NCBI GenBank assembly: GCA_028248455.1
Contig: JAOKHV010000003.1
Location: forward strand, 1-64,000
From: Ascidiaceihabitans sp.
GTDB taxonomy: Bacteria; Pseudomonadota; Alphaproteobacteria; Rhodobacterales; Rhodobacteraceae
Direction of reading: 5' to 3'
DNA length: 64,000 bases
The position numbers and the translations under genes are program-made. The number at the start of each line of letters is the position of its first letter. Positions within the stretch are counted from its first letter, which is position 1. The notes below the pieces were generated by a model that did not search any database, was not told the origin of the DNA, and saw nothing but the letters and a program-made list of their open reading frames with translations. Positions 1 to 9,458 of the stretch are shown piece by piece.

Positions 1-360
1 GCGAGGATCGCGCACAATCAACATCATTTTATATTTCAATTCATCTCGCATTAGACTTGCGAGCTTTTCATCATAGTCAAAATGTGACGAAATAATCTTG
101 CCGTTCCTGATGGGCGAGAAAAGAGCGCGCGGGTCACTCCATTTTTCGGCATTGCGCTGTCCAAGTGTCGGAAGCCAAGCTCGGCTCAGGGCAGGGTGCA
201 ACACGAGAATGCGCTGTAACAGATTGGTACCACTTTTGGGCATTGAGATAGACAGAACCCGCGGGGCACGAGCTGAGGCACCATTAAGGTGAGAGCGGAG
301 CTTTGATGGGCTCAGGCCGAAGCGCTCAAAGTCGAACATGTATTGGGAAAACGATTTCAT
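1..360 (-). CDS. Sulfotransferase, 5' part only (cut by window edge)
   Basis: The 120 N-terminal codons of a minus-strand gene run off the left edge of the window. Two sulfotransferase fold motifs can be read. The 5'-phosphosulfate-binding loop PKSGTN lies at residues 41-46 after a hydrophobic strand (VLSISM). A VRDPR segment, which matches the 3'-phosphate-binding strand of PAPS enzymes, lies at the cut end. The family transfers sulfate from PAPS to a hydroxyl of a glycan or lipid. It lies 9 nt downstream of another sulfotransferase, as the last gene seen of a sulfation operon. The acceptor is unknown and the C-terminal half is not visible. Confidence 0.85.
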   Translation of the reverse strand, partial: MKSFSQYMFDFERFGLSPSKLRSHLNGASARAPRVLSISMPKSGTNLLQRILVLHPALSRAWLPTLGQRNAEKWSDPRALFSPIRNGKIISSHFDYDEKLASLMRDELKYKMMLIVRDPR

Positions 361-369
361 GATTAACCT

Positions 370-1275
370 CTATTGATCAGAAGTGGGAAGCCAGCCGGTG
401 GTGCGCCCAATCAGGTTCTCCAATTTCGCAATATCATCTTGGTAAAGCGCGCTCAGATGCGCACGAGTTTCAGTTGAGATTTTGGGTTTTTCACCGGTGT
501 TCATGCTTCTTAGAATGCGGCGAATGTATTGGCCGAGATTGGATGGCAGGACACGGCGCAGAAGATTAGTAAAGTTATTGGGTGCAATTAGACGTGCAAG
601 AAGTAACGAGCGGGGCAAGCCTGAAACATTCGACTCGAGGTCTGTGTCGAAGATTTGCAAGCCGTCGAGCCCAGCATACAAGCAAATCTCCCTGATAACA
701 AATTCGGGGTCATGGCGGAACTCCTCAAAAAGAAACACCTTGACGTTTTCAGTGCCCATTGCGTCCTGGAAGGCAGCGATAGCATCACTATAGTACCCAC
801 TTTCGGTATAGAGCCACATATCAGAATAGCCTTTAGCCTTACGCACCATTTCCTGTTTGAGTGCTTCTTCAAAACTCAAGGTTTCTCGGCCTTCGGCCAC
901 CAAATGCACGTATTGAGAAAATACCTTATCTTCGGGGCGGCGCAGCAAAAAGACGATCTTTACGCTAGGTAGATCATGCGCTATCTGAATGGCAGATCCA
1001 TAGTGAAATAGATAAGATGGTGAAACGTCAACCGCTACCTGATCTAGGCTTTTATCTATAAAGTGCGACATGTAAGCATTAATTGTCGCCGGGATCTCAT
1101 GAAGAACCGCTGAATCCCCTGGCCCAGCGGTTGTATGCTCCAGATATGGCCGGGAAAAATAATGCAATTCTTTGCGTTGCGGCAAATAAAAATCCGGACA
1201 TTGTCGCAGCATCTCGTAGAGTGCGGTGGTTCCAGATTTCGACGCGCCGCCTATGATCAAATTAATGGATGACAC
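370..1275 (-). CDS. Sulfotransferase family protein
   Basis: A 301-residue cytosolic P-loop protein of normal length for PAPS-dependent sulfotransferases. The phosphosulfate loop SKSGTT is at residues 12-17, followed by a KELHYF segment typical of heparan-sulfate-like bacterial sulfotransferases. The second PAPS-binding region is the strand IVFLLRRPEDKVFS near residue 107. The protein probably sulfates a sugar of the polysaccharide made by this locus (inference from neighbours). It lies 87 nt downstream of the Wzy-like gene and 9 nt before the next sulfotransferase, which fits one transcript. It differs clearly in sequence from the other sulfotransferases here, so each may act on a different position. 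Confidence 0.88.
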   Translation of the reverse strand: MSSINLIIGGASKSGTTALYEMLRQCPDFYLPQRKELHYFSRPYLEHTTAGPGDSAVLHEIPATINAYMSHFIDKSLDQVAVDVSPSYLFHYGSAIQIAHDLPSVKIVFLLRRPEDKVFSQYVHLVAEGRETLSFEEALKQEMVRKAKGYSDMWLYTESGYYSDAIAAFQDAMGTENVKVFLFEEFRHDPEFVIREICLYAGLDGLQIFDTDLESNVSGLPRSLLLARLIAPNNFTNLLRRVLPSNLGQYIRRILRSMNTGEKPKISTETRAHLSALYQDDIAKLENLIGRTTGWLPTSDQ

Positions 1276-1362
1276 CGCTACCTCCTTCCCATACCATTGG
1301 TTTTCAAATGGCTATCCAATTTAGCATGTTGCAGAGCATGTCATCATTCCAACCTGTCGTTT

Positions 1363-2583
1363 TCATGCTAACAGTCGCTTCGATTTTTGACTATTCCCCT
1401 TAAAGTAAGAAGTAGCTGCTAGAATGAACCCAACGACATGGCCGCGCGTCTCCAATGGAGCAGCGAAGGGGCTTGCGGCGATGAGCATCAGAAACAGAAC
1501 TGAAAATAGTCGTTTATATTCAGAATTTGAAATCTTCATGAGAATTCGGATTTGAAGCACAAAATAGGCTCCATAGATCAATATAGCGAATAGTCCAAAG
1601 CGGTACAAAGATCCAAACACCCCTACATCCGCGAGAAAAAAGAAATCGCCGTATATTTTGTGGAAGCCATCTTTCCAACCAATGTACAGCCCTCCACTGC
1701 CAAAAATATTGCCGTTCTGAAATTCGTTCAGAACTGTCAAGATAGTTAGCGCACGCCAACTCTCAGAGACATATTCATCGGTTAAGGCAGATGAAAACAT
1801 TTCTGAGAAACGCATAATCGTCGCAAAGTTAATTCCACTCGAAACCGCTAACATCAAAAATACCGTCCCTAATAATACCAAGACACGCCCTATTCCTCCG
1901 ACAAACAACAAACCGATAAGCGCAATAGATATTAGTTGTCGGGTTTGAATGATAAAAAGTAGAACAAAAACGAGTAGAGCAGCTTTTCCGAGGCGATTTT
2001 TTTGTGTTTTCTTCGCGGTTGGTGCTAACACTAGAACGATGCCGATTGTTACGAAAGCTTGTCCAATCGCAAATCTCAATTCACGTGGCGCACCCTCTTT
2101 TATTTCTATTGGTTGAAGTGTGGGTATCCAACCAATGTATATACCAACCGAGAGCAGAGCACAAAGAATAGCCATCCAAACAATATTTCTCTCAAGCCGA
2201 TCATATGACATACGTTTGGATCGAAGCAGATATACGATCGGAAAATATACCAAGATGGATAGCGCTCTTCGAATCTCTAATAAACCCAAGTCAACGGGTT
2301 GACCAAATTTTATGGTCGCGGCAATCCCGCTATAAAACAAGATAATTAGTGTTAAAGAAAAAATCCAAATGTCTTCTTTTGGTACTTTTGTTGAAAAAAT
2401 ATAAACTAACGAAAAAATAAAAAGAAACATATAAAAAAGCTCCTGCACACCCTTAATTCCTATTGGGTTAGAGCCACCTCCATTGAATATTTGAGAATTA
2501 AAAAATACAGTCGACACGAGGAGCAATGTCGTCGTGCTAACTAAAATAGATCTATCTCTAAATTGTTGGTTATTCATTCTCAC
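1363..2583 (-). CDS. Wzy/O-antigen-ligase-like membrane protein
   Basis: A 406-residue, very hydrophobic protein with about ten predicted membrane segments and a larger polar stretch at roughly residues 250-310, the usual layout of O-antigen polymerases and ligases. These inner-membrane proteins join lipid-linked repeat units or transfer the chain to an acceptor on the periplasmic side. Sequence identity within this group is low, so the call rests on topology, length and context. The gene sits between sulfotransferases and directly abuts the upstream one (2584), and a Wzx-like flippase is in the same operon. Its sequence is conspicuously AT-rich compared with the housekeeping genes further right. 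Polymerase is more likely than ligase but not proven. Confidence 0.7.
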   Translation of the reverse strand: MRMNNQQFRDRSILVSTTTLLLVSTVFFNSQIFNGGGSNPIGIKGVQELFYMFLFIFSLVYIFSTKVPKEDIWIFSLTLIILFYSGIAATIKFGQPVDLGLLEIRRALSILVYFPIVYLLRSKRMSYDRLERNIVWMAILCALLSVGIYIGWIPTLQPIEIKEGAPRELRFAIGQAFVTIGIVLVLAPTAKKTQKNRLGKAALLVFVLLFIIQTRQLISIALIGLLFVGGIGRVLVLLGTVFLMLAVSSGINFATIMRFSEMFSSALTDEYVSESWRALTILTVLNEFQNGNIFGSGGLYIGWKDGFHKIYGDFFFLADVGVFGSLYRFGLFAILIYGAYFVLQIRILMKISNSEYKRLFSVLFLMLIAASPFAAPLETRGHVVGFILAATSYFKGNSQKSKRLLA

Positions 2584-3486
2584 TTACTCGGCGTCAAAAG
2601 CTGGCCATGGCGGAGCGGAGTTAATAAATTCGCGCAACGCCGCATCATCTTGAGAAAAATGCTTCCTCAGAAGGAGTATTATTTCCGCAGAGTAATTGAG
2701 GATATTGTCTGAACTTGGTGCAATATTCCATTGGCTAAACGAAAAATAAAACTGTTTTCGAAATCGCTCGGGTACTAACCTCCAGGCCGAGCGCAGTATT
2801 GGGATCTTTTTTAGATAACTGAGTATAGGTAATTTTTGGCGAATACCTCCTTGGTGGAGTTTTTGGCCTAATGAAGGTAAATCCGCTATCGGCTGGCCAA
2901 TAAAATCAAGTATTTTTTTCATTGTCGCGTCGGGATTTTTTTCGAGATCCGCCGTGAAGAGAACGAGTAGTTGACCATTCTCGTAGTAGAAGCGATAGGC
3001 ATTCAGTAAGCGGCCATACTCGCCCCAAGCTAAGTAGGTGTGGTTCTCAGAAATTTCATCGGCACGCATAGAACGAGCATTTTTGAGTGCTTCCGGATGA
3101 AGTTCTTCGGTGACCATTTCTTCAAAACTGCGCGTTTCCAGTTCGCGCCGAACAGACATACGAAAATGAGAAAGTGCTCGGTCCACGGGATCACGTAGAA
3201 TGACAATCAGTTTACAATCGGGCAGTTTTTCTATGATACGGCTGGCGGTCATCGGGTCGCTAAGGTAATGAGGGGTGGCTTTGCCAATAACTTGGTGGCC
3301 CCCTGCGCGACTGAAATGTTCCTTTATGAACATTGAATAGGCTTCGGGTTTGTATGGATCCTTATTGAAAAATGCCAGTTCTTTGCCAGGCGGTACATAT
3401 ACACCAGGGTGCTCGTCAAGGAGTTTCCAAAGCGTCGTAGTTCCTGATTTTTGCGCACCGATAATAAGAAAATCCAAATCTCTCAA
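2584..3486 (-). CDS. Sulfotransferase family protein
   Basis: A 300-residue P-loop sulfotransferase. The donor-binding loop QKSGTT is at residues 12-17, followed by GVYVPPGKELAFF, as in the heparan sulfate N-deacetylase/sulfotransferase-like bacterial group. The 3'-phosphate site is the strand LIVILRDPVDRALSHF near residue 95. Its start overlaps the stop of the upstream sulfotransferase by 4 nt and its stop abuts the start of the Wzy-like gene, so the three are probably translated together. It is expected to be cytosolic and to use PAPS made by the CysD/CysNC enzymes upstream. The acceptor cannot be told from sequence. Confidence 0.9.
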   Translation of the reverse strand: MRDLDFLIIGAQKSGTTTLWKLLDEHPGVYVPPGKELAFFNKDPYKPEAYSMFIKEHFSRAGGHQVIGKATPHYLSDPMTASRIIEKLPDCKLIVILRDPVDRALSHFRMSVRRELETRSFEEMVTEELHPEALKNARSMRADEISENHTYLAWGEYGRLLNAYRFYYENGQLLVLFTADLEKNPDATMKKILDFIGQPIADLPSLGQKLHQGGIRQKLPILSYLKKIPILRSAWRLVPERFRKQFYFSFSQWNIAPSSDNILNYSAEIILLLRKHFSQDDAALREFINSAPPWPAFDAE

Positions 3487-4418
3487 CGGTCGTCACTCCA
3501 ACAGCTAAAATCTAAACCAGTTAATGTTTCTAAGCGTCTGTTATCTGCTTCAAATATATTATCAAGATTTTCCAAGATTGGAGTATAGTCTACCTTTTTT
3601 GATTCAAAAGACGTTGGCCTTTCTACAATAGCCCTATACGCGGTACGCGTCCATTGCAGTGCAACGGCACTTTTTAGTGAAGATGAAACATAGGGTCGAA
3701 ACGAGCGAATAATCCGATTAATCTTCTGGCTTTTTACCGAAAAACTTTCATTGCGATGTGTAAAAGAAAAATCGTCATAGTTATTCTGTTCCAATCCAAA
3801 ATATGTTGCGAACCTCTTCATGAATAACTTTGGGTCCGCAGCAAGTTCTTCAAAACGCCAGATTGAAATTCTTTCTGGCGAAATTCGTTCGTACCATTGC
3901 TCAAGAAATTTTGCATATCTGCTGTGGTTTATGGAATTCGCAATTATTTTCCGCTCGCTAAATAATCCACCTGGCTTACCGTCTGGCCCTTCTTTTTGAA
4001 TTTCTTTAATGAAGTCTAGAAAGGTCATGTTTGCTGGAACGATAGAAATATTGTTTTGGGTGAATTTGAACATTGATAAGACCCGATCTGCAGGGCGTCG
4101 TAGAATAAATGCCACACGAGTTTCGGGCAGCTGTGAAGCGAGAACTTCAATGGCTGTATTCTGATAAATGTAGTCAGGGGTTGTCTCGAAAATACATTTG
4201 TATTTACCGGTTCCAGAAGTTTCGAAATATCGAGCGTATCCATCTAGGCCAGATCTATTATATCCACCGTCTCTCACCAAGGGATAGTTTGCATCCATTA
4301 GATAACGTAATTCCTTTTCTTTAGCGCCGAAAGCCGACGGGTGCAGGGATAGCCAATTATGCAGTGATGTTGTTCCGCATTTGGGAGCACCCGCAATAAC
4401 AAGATTGGGATAAATCAT
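3483..4418 (-). CDS. Sulfotransferase family protein
   Basis: A 311-residue P-loop sulfotransferase. The donor loop is PKCGTT at residues 12-17, with Cys where the neighbouring paralogs have Ser. KEKELRYL follows, and the second binding strand is VAFILRRPADRVLSMF near residue 103. The C-terminal third is rich in basic residues, which suits a polyanionic acceptor or the PAPS 3'-phosphate. It overlaps the upstream acyltransferase and the downstream sulfotransferase by 4 nt each, so translational coupling is likely. It probably decorates a repeat unit in the cytoplasm before export (inference). Confidence 0.9.
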   Translation of the reverse strand: MIYPNLVIAGAPKCGTTSLHNWLSLHPSAFGAKEKELRYLMDANYPLVRDGGYNRSGLDGYARYFETSGTGKYKCIFETTPDYIYQNTAIEVLASQLPETRVAFILRRPADRVLSMFKFTQNNISIVPANMTFLDFIKEIQKEGPDGKPGGLFSERKIIANSINHSRYAKFLEQWYERISPERISIWRFEELAADPKLFMKRFATYFGLEQNNYDDFSFTHRNESFSVKSQKINRIIRSFRPYVSSSLKSAVALQWTRTAYRAIVERPTSFESKKVDYTPILENLDNIFEADNRRLETLTGLDFSCWSDDR

Positions 4419-5023
4419 GATGAAATAGAATCCTCTTCTTCGGTTAGTCGTGTGCCAAGAACTTTTGCTGGGATGCCGCCAACAATATTATACGGAAGAA
4501 CGTCCTTGTTAACGACAGCCCCCGCCGCCACAACAGCACCATGGCCGATCGTAATACCTTTTAGTATTACCGCACCATGTCCCAGCCAAACGTCATCTTC
4601 AACCATTATAGGTTGACTAACAACACCTTGGTCAATCATTGAAAGCTGTGTACTTTCAAAGACATGATCTGTGTCACGAAACGTGACATATTGAGCGATC
4701 ATCACATCCTTGCCAATAATTATTGCAGAATTGCATCCAAAAATGCATCCTTCTCCGCAAAAACTACGTGACCCCATAGATATGGTACCCGAACCTTGAA
4801 ACAATGTCCCTGCGCCGACTGAGACCGCACAATCAAGATTGATTTGTAGTTGCTGTCCAGTTTTATAGGTCAACCGGTAGAACGGCTTAATCCTTGTACC
4901 TCGATTAATCCGCACACCTTTCGCAAGCTTTAGGAAAGGTCTATAACGCACACGGGCCCTTAGCGTAGATAACCTAACATCAAGAAAATCTAGCGCTTTC
5001 ATTACTTCGAGGCTAAATGGCAT
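4415..5023 (-). CDS. Hexapeptide-repeat acyltransferase (WcaF/maltose O-acetyltransferase type)
   Basis: A 202-residue left-handed beta-helix protein. Hexapeptide repeats run from about residue 60 to 185, ending in the block GHGAVILKG, IGHGAVVAAG, VVNKD, GIPAKVLG that is diagnostic of xenobiotic/maltose/WcaF-type O-acetyltransferases. The likely catalytic His lies in the DTDH segment near residue 118. Such trimeric enzymes transfer acetyl from acetyl-CoA to sugar hydroxyls. It starts 2 nt after the flippase stop and overlaps the next sulfotransferase by 4 nt, so polysaccharide O-acetylation is the natural inference. A serine acetyltransferase is unlikely because of the short N-terminus and the context. 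Confidence 0.85.
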   Translation of the reverse strand: MPFSLEVMKALDFLDVRLSTLRARVRYRPFLKLAKGVRINRGTRIKPFYRLTYKTGQQLQINLDCAVSVGAGTLFQGSGTISMGSRSFCGEGCIFGCNSAIIIGKDVMIAQYVTFRDTDHVFESTQLSMIDQGVVSQPIMVEDDVWLGHGAVILKGITIGHGAVVAAGAVVNKDVLPYNIVGGIPAKVLGTRLTEEEDSISS

Positions 5024-5025
5024 TT

Positions 5026-6369
5026 TTATTTTTCCTCACTTGTTACATTGGCAGCGCTGGGAACAAAGGGTACAACCCATATCTTGAATCTGAACCAAAC
5101 CATCACTGTGGAGACAACACTCGTCAAAGCATAGCCTGCGCAGGTCGCTATGGCGGCACCAGTTGCTCCAATGTTTGGGATAAGAAGGCCTGATAGCAAT
5201 AAAATAACCGTAACCGATATCAGGGATAATGTGCGCATATCTTTCTCCTGCCCACCCATCATTAAAATGACGCCCACCGGGCCAGTGAGTGAGTTCAAGA
5301 ATTGGCCCAAGGCCAGTATCGCTAGAATATGTCCAGCACTAGAGAAATCGCGTCCAAAAATGCTCATAACCACGTCACCATAAAATATAAATATTAAAAA
5401 TGCTGGACTTGAAATTAAGGTGATTAGGAAGGCAAATTTACGCGCAAGAAACGCGATTTGTTGAGTTTCGCCACGCTTATGTAAGGCAGCAAACTTGGGA
5501 GCAAGAACGGAATTTATCGCAATTAATAAGAATGAAATCAACATCGCAATACGTGTTGCCGCACCAAATAGTCCTACCTCTGCGGGAGAAGCCCAAATTC
5601 CAAGAAGAAAGAGTGGAGCCCAAGGTTGGATCGCACGAATAATAATCATCGAGACCCAGAGAGAGCGGCTGCTTGCCCGAATTTCATCGACTTTTACCAA
5701 AACTGCAGGCATCTTGTCTGAAAGCGTCGAACGCCACAAAAGAATACCAGAGAAAGCAGCTATAATGGTTCCAGAAAGGTACGCGAAGGCGGCTCCCGAT
5801 GGCCCCAACCATTGCGTTGCTGGCCAAATGAATACAAGAGCCACCAGTGGGTAGATCACTCCTCCCACTAGCATCGCGTCCCTAACTCGGCTCAAGCCCT
5901 TTAATGCTGAGCTTGAAAGCAACATCACATTATATGCAAGAACAGTGAAAGCTGACGTGGCCAATACTGGCGCTAATCCAGGAGCGTTGAAAATATAATT
6001 CTCAAAGATGGGGGACAAAACAACAATCAAGACCGCAAGAGCCAGTGAAATACTTCCCGACCGGATTAACGCATAGCGCATTACGCCGCGCACCTGTCCG
6101 AAGTCACCTTCTTCATGGAAAGATGCGACAAATCGCAGAACAGTGTTTTCGAGTCCGAGTCGAGCAACTACTGCAACGACCGCAATGACGGACATTGAAA
6201 GGAAATACAAGCCTGCACCTGATGCTCCAAGTAAGCGGACAATCGCAAAGTTAAGAACAAAGGCGAGTCCGGCCCCAAATGTCCGCAAGATAAATGCGGT
6301 GCCTATGCTTTTGTGAAGCTCAGACATCTGACCAAGCACCAAAGCTTTTATAGGACGATGAAAAGCCAT
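5026..6369 (-). CDS. Wzx-like polysaccharide flippase (MATE/MOP superfamily)
   Basis: A 447-residue integral membrane protein with about 12-14 hydrophobic segments and the conserved N-terminal pattern of polysaccharide transporters (GTAFILRTFGAGLAF...VRLLGASGAGLYFL). Members flip undecaprenyl-linked repeat units from the cytoplasmic to the periplasmic face of the inner membrane. The length is normal for Wzx. It is the first gene of a tightly packed block (acyltransferase, sulfotransferases, polymerase) and is separated from cysNC by about 270 nt, which may contain its own promoter. The exact substrate, probably a sulfated and acetylated repeat unit, is inferred from neighbours. Confidence 0.82.
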   Translation of the reverse strand: MAFHRPIKALVLGQMSELHKSIGTAFILRTFGAGLAFVLNFAIVRLLGASGAGLYFLSMSVIAVVAVVARLGLENTVLRFVASFHEEGDFGQVRGVMRYALIRSGSISLALAVLIVVLSPIFENYIFNAPGLAPVLATSAFTVLAYNVMLLSSSALKGLSRVRDAMLVGGVIYPLVALVFIWPATQWLGPSGAAFAYLSGTIIAAFSGILLWRSTLSDKMPAVLVKVDEIRASSRSLWVSMIIIRAIQPWAPLFLLGIWASPAEVGLFGAATRIAMLISFLLIAINSVLAPKFAALHKRGETQQIAFLARKFAFLITLISSPAFLIFIFYGDVVMSIFGRDFSSAGHILAILALGQFLNSLTGPVGVILMMGGQEKDMRTLSLISVTVILLLSGLLIPNIGATGAAIATCAGYALTSVVSTVMVWFRFKIWVVPFVPSAANVTSEEK

Positions 6370-6371
6370 CT

Positions 6372-6542
6372 TTACAGAACCATGTTTGATAAAAGCGAGG
6401 TGCCACTACATTTTAGGATGTAACTAATAAGGTATTTAGAGTTTCGAATCATATTGTGGATCTCAGGGTTGTGAAAGACTAAAGGAGTTGCCAGCTTCGG
6501 GTGCGCACTCCAATAATCTTCAGAGAGCAAACCAAAAAGCAT
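6372..6542 (-). other. Short open frame of unknown nature (56 codons), possible gene remnant
   Basis: In the gap between cysNC and the flippase an open frame runs to a TAA only a few bases before the flippase ATG. From its first ATG it encodes 56 residues, and the frame stays open about 35 codons further upstream without a start. The composition is protein-like (a stretch rich in aromatic and His residues around EDYWSAHP) and it does not look like a shadow of another gene. There is no clear ribosome binding site before the ATG. It may be the C-terminal remnant of a lost gene or a small membrane-associated peptide. No family recognised. Confidence 0.25.
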
Positions 6543-6638
6543 TGTCGCTAAGTTGATATGAAGAAAGTTGCCAACGTCAAAAAGGGATAAATTCGATACA
6601 GTACTACGCTAACCGTAACTTTGCGATACAACAGTACT

Positions 6639-8543
6639 TTAATTAGGCTCCAGCAGTTTGACAATTTGCTCTGCGGCATCGTCGATTGACATTGCGGTTG
6701 TGTCAATGTGGATTTCTGGGGTCTCTGGGGCCTCATATGGGCTGTCGATCCCTGTGAAGTTCTTAAGCTGACCAGAGCGCGCCTTGGCATAAAGGCCTTT
6801 GACGTCCCGTTCTTCTGCAACGGACAGGGGTGTGTCCACAAACACCTCAACGAATTCACTCGGTGACATCATATCCCGCACCATCTGTCGCTCGGACCGG
6901 AAGGGCGAGATAAAGGCCGTGATCACGATCAGACCCGCGTCTGTCATCAGTTTAGCAACCTCACCCACACGGCGGATATTTTCAATCCGATCCGCATCGG
7001 AAAAGCCCAGATCCTTGTTCAAGCCATGGCGCAAATTGTCCCCATCCAACAGGAAGGTGTGACGGTTCATGCGCGCAAGCTTCTTTTCAACCGCATTCGC
7101 AATCGTGGATTTCCCTGATCCCGATAGGCCCGTCATCCACAGAACCGCAGGTTTCTGATTTTTCAGGTTCGCGTGGTGATCGCGCGTGATGTCGGTTGCC
7201 TGCCAATAGATATTTTGTGCACGACGCAGGGCAAAATTGATCAGGCCAGCACCCACAGTGGCATTCGTCATTTTATCAATCAGGATAAAACCACCCAGCG
7301 TACGGTTTTCTGCATAGGGTGCAAATGGGATGTCGCGGTCTGTTGTTACTGTGACCACACCGATTGCGTTTAGCTCAAGCGTTTTGGCCGCCGCATGTTC
7401 CAGCGTATTGACGTTGATCTGATACTTGGGTTCTGCCACCGTTGATGAGACGGTTTGCGCACCGATTTTCAGGTAATAGGAACGGCCTGGCATCAGCGCC
7501 TCTTCATCCATCCAAATCAAGGTGGTTTCAAATTGATCCGCCACTTCAAGCGGGGCAGGCGCGGCTGTAATCACCTGACCGCGGGAACAATCCACCTCAT
7601 CCTTAAGCGTGAGTGTGATTGATTGACCTGCCGTCGCACTGTCCAAATCACCATCGTATGTCACGATGCGGTCCACATGGCTGGTTTTACCAGAGGGAAG
7701 AATGCGCACTTCGTCCCCAGGTTTGATGGTACCTGCCGCGATTTTACCGCTAAACCCGCGGAAGTCCAAATTGGGTCGGTTCACCCACTGAACGGGCATG
7801 CGGAACTCTTGGGTCGCGCTCGTGTTTTGATCCAGATCAACATCTTCTAAATGTGCCATTAGCGTTGGACCGCTATACCAGCTGGTGGCATCAGAATGAG
7901 CCGCGATATTATCCCCTTTGAACCCAGAGATTGGGATCGCAGTAAAATCCGCAATACCGATGCTGCTTGCAAATTCGGTAAAATCCGCAACAATCGTATC
8001 AAACGTGGCCTGATCATAATCGACCAAGTCCATTTTATTGATGGCCAGAACGATGTTTTTAATACCAAGCAGATGGCACAAATAACTGTGGCGGCGCGTT
8101 TGCGTTAAAACTCCCTTGCGCGCATCAATCAGGATCACGGCCAATTCCGCCGTTGAGGCACCTGTCACCATGTTGCGCGTGTATTGTTCATGGCCCGGTG
8201 TGTCCGCGACGATGAACTTACGCTTTTCCGTGGCAAAGAAACGGTAGGCCACATCAATTGTAATTCCCTGTTCTCGCTCTGCGGCCAATCCATCGACTAG
8301 GAGCGCAAAATCAATCTCTTGACCCTGTGTGCCAACCTTTTTGCTATCTGCCTCAAGCTGGGCAAGCTGGTCTTCAAAAATCATTTTGCTGTCATAAAGC
8401 AGGCGACCAATCAGCGTTGATTTCCCGTCATCCACGGATCCACAGGTGATAAAACGCAACAGCGATTTGTTTTGATGGCTTTCTAAGTAGGCATCAATAT
8501 CCTGCGCAATCAGCGCGTCAGTTTTATAAACTTGATCTGTCAT
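6639..8543 (-). CDS. cysNC: Sulfate adenylyltransferase subunit 1 / adenylylsulfate kinase fusion (CysN-CysC)
   Basis: A 634-residue bifunctional enzyme. Residues about 25-440 are the CysN GTPase: G1 loop GSVDDGKST (35-43), DTPGH (114-118), NKMD (169-172). Residues about 460-634 are APS kinase, with P-loop GLSGSGKST (472-480) and the FISPFRSER segment. CysN with CysD makes APS from ATP and sulfate, coupled to GTP hydrolysis; the kinase part phosphorylates APS to PAPS. The fusion (NodQ-like) is common in Rhizobiales and Rhodobacterales. It follows cysD by 12 nt. PAPS is the donor for the sulfotransferases downstream, and no PAPS or APS reductase or sulfite reductase gene is present in the window. 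The supply for sulfation is therefore the likely role here, though assimilation cannot be excluded. Confidence 0.96.
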   Translation of the reverse strand: MTDQVYKTDALIAQDIDAYLESHQNKSLLRFITCGSVDDGKSTLIGRLLYDSKMIFEDQLAQLEADSKKVGTQGQEIDFALLVDGLAAEREQGITIDVAYRFFATEKRKFIVADTPGHEQYTRNMVTGASTAELAVILIDARKGVLTQTRRHSYLCHLLGIKNIVLAINKMDLVDYDQATFDTIVADFTEFASSIGIADFTAIPISGFKGDNIAAHSDATSWYSGPTLMAHLEDVDLDQNTSATQEFRMPVQWVNRPNLDFRGFSGKIAAGTIKPGDEVRILPSGKTSHVDRIVTYDGDLDSATAGQSITLTLKDEVDCSRGQVITAAPAPLEVADQFETTLIWMDEEALMPGRSYYLKIGAQTVSSTVAEPKYQINVNTLEHAAAKTLELNAIGVVTVTTDRDIPFAPYAENRTLGGFILIDKMTNATVGAGLINFALRRAQNIYWQATDITRDHHANLKNQKPAVLWMTGLSGSGKSTIANAVEKKLARMNRHTFLLDGDNLRHGLNKDLGFSDADRIENIRRVGEVAKLMTDAGLIVITAFISPFRSERQMVRDMMSPSEFVEVFVDTPLSVAEERDVKGLYAKARSGQLKNFTGIDSPYEAPETPEIHIDTTAMSIDDAAEQIVKLLEPN

Positions 8544-8555
8544 ATCACGTACTCC

Positions 8556-9458
8556 CTAAAAATACCCTTGCTGTTTCTTGACTTCCATTGAGGCCCCTTG
8601 ATCTTTGTCAATCGCGCGGCCTTGTCGTTCAGATGTCGTTGTCAAAAGCATTTCTTGGATAACGTCCGTTAGGGTCGCCGCCTCAGATTGCACTGCGCCC
8701 GTTAGGGGGTAACAGCCAAGTGTCCTAAATCGGATCGAGCGCATGACAGGTTTTTCGCCAGGTTCCAATGGAAAGCGATCATCATCCACCATCAGGATCA
8801 AACCATCCCGTTCCACAGTCGGACGTGGTGCCGCAAAATAAAGGGGTACAATTTCGATCCCCTCTAAATGGATGTACTGCCAAATATCCAATTCCGTCCA
8901 ATTTGAAATTGGGAAAACACGCATGCTTTCGCCCTTGGCTTTGCGCGCATTATAGAGTGACCAAAGCTCTGGGCGCTGTGCCTTGGGCTCCCATCTGTGC
9001 TGGGCGGTACGGAAGGAAAATACACGTTCCTTGGCGCGCGATTTTTCCTCGTCCCGGCGCGCACCCCCAAAGGCCGCATCAAACCCATGTTTATCAAGCG
9101 CCTGTTTCAGCCCTTCGGTCTTCCACATATCGGTATGCAATGCGCCATGATCAAATGGGTTAATCCCTTTTTCCTTAGCCTCGGGGTTTTGATGCACGAT
9201 CAATTCCATCCCCGCGTCCTTCGCAGCCCTATCGCGCAATTTATACATCTCTTGGAATTTCCAAGTCGTATCCACATGCATCAGCGGAAACGGAGGTGGA
9301 GAAGGATAAAACGCCTTTTTCGCCAGATGCAGCATCACCGCGCTGTCCTTGCCAACCGAATACAGCATAACTGGATTCTCAGCCTCTGACACAACCTCGC
9401 GCATAATCTCAATCGCCTCGGCCTCAAGCCGGGATAAATGCGTTTGAACGTCTTTCAT
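8556..9458 (-). CDS. cysD: Sulfate adenylyltransferase subunit 2 (CysD)
   Basis: A 300-residue PP-loop ATP pyrophosphatase, the usual CysD length. The SVGKDS nucleotide loop is at about residues 34-39, followed by [23 protein letters not shown] and the [13 protein letters not shown] segment typical of CysD. It forms a heterodimer with CysN to make adenylylsulfate from ATP and sulfate. Its ATG overlaps the TGA of the preceding galU-like reading frame (ATGA), and cysNC follows after 12 nt. The three were therefore organised as one translation-coupled unit before galU broke. Cytosolic. Confidence 0.96.
   Translation of the reverse strand: MKDVQTHLSRLEAEAIEIMREVVSEAENPVMLYSVGKDSAVMLHLAKKAFYPSPPPFPLMHVDTTWKFQEMYKLRDRAAKDAGMELIVHQNPEAKEKGINPFDHGALHTDMWKTEGLKQALDKHGFDAAFGGARRDEEKSRAKERVFSFRTAQHRWEPKAQRPELWSLYNARKAKGESMRVFPISNWTELDIWQYIHLEGIEIVPLYFAAPRPTVERDGLILMVDDDRFPLEPGEKPVMRSIRFRTLGCYPLTGAVQSEAATLTDVIQEMLLTTTSERQGRAIDKDQGASMEVKKQQGYF

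Noticed and set aside
6548-6859. A 103-codon minus-strand open frame overlapping the end of cysNC
   Set aside because: It is an out-of-frame shadow of the APS kinase coding region with low-complexity content.
8768-9389. Plus-strand open frames of about 130 codons inside cysD
   Set aside because: They lie antisense to a clear, conserved gene and have no recognisable family or start signal.
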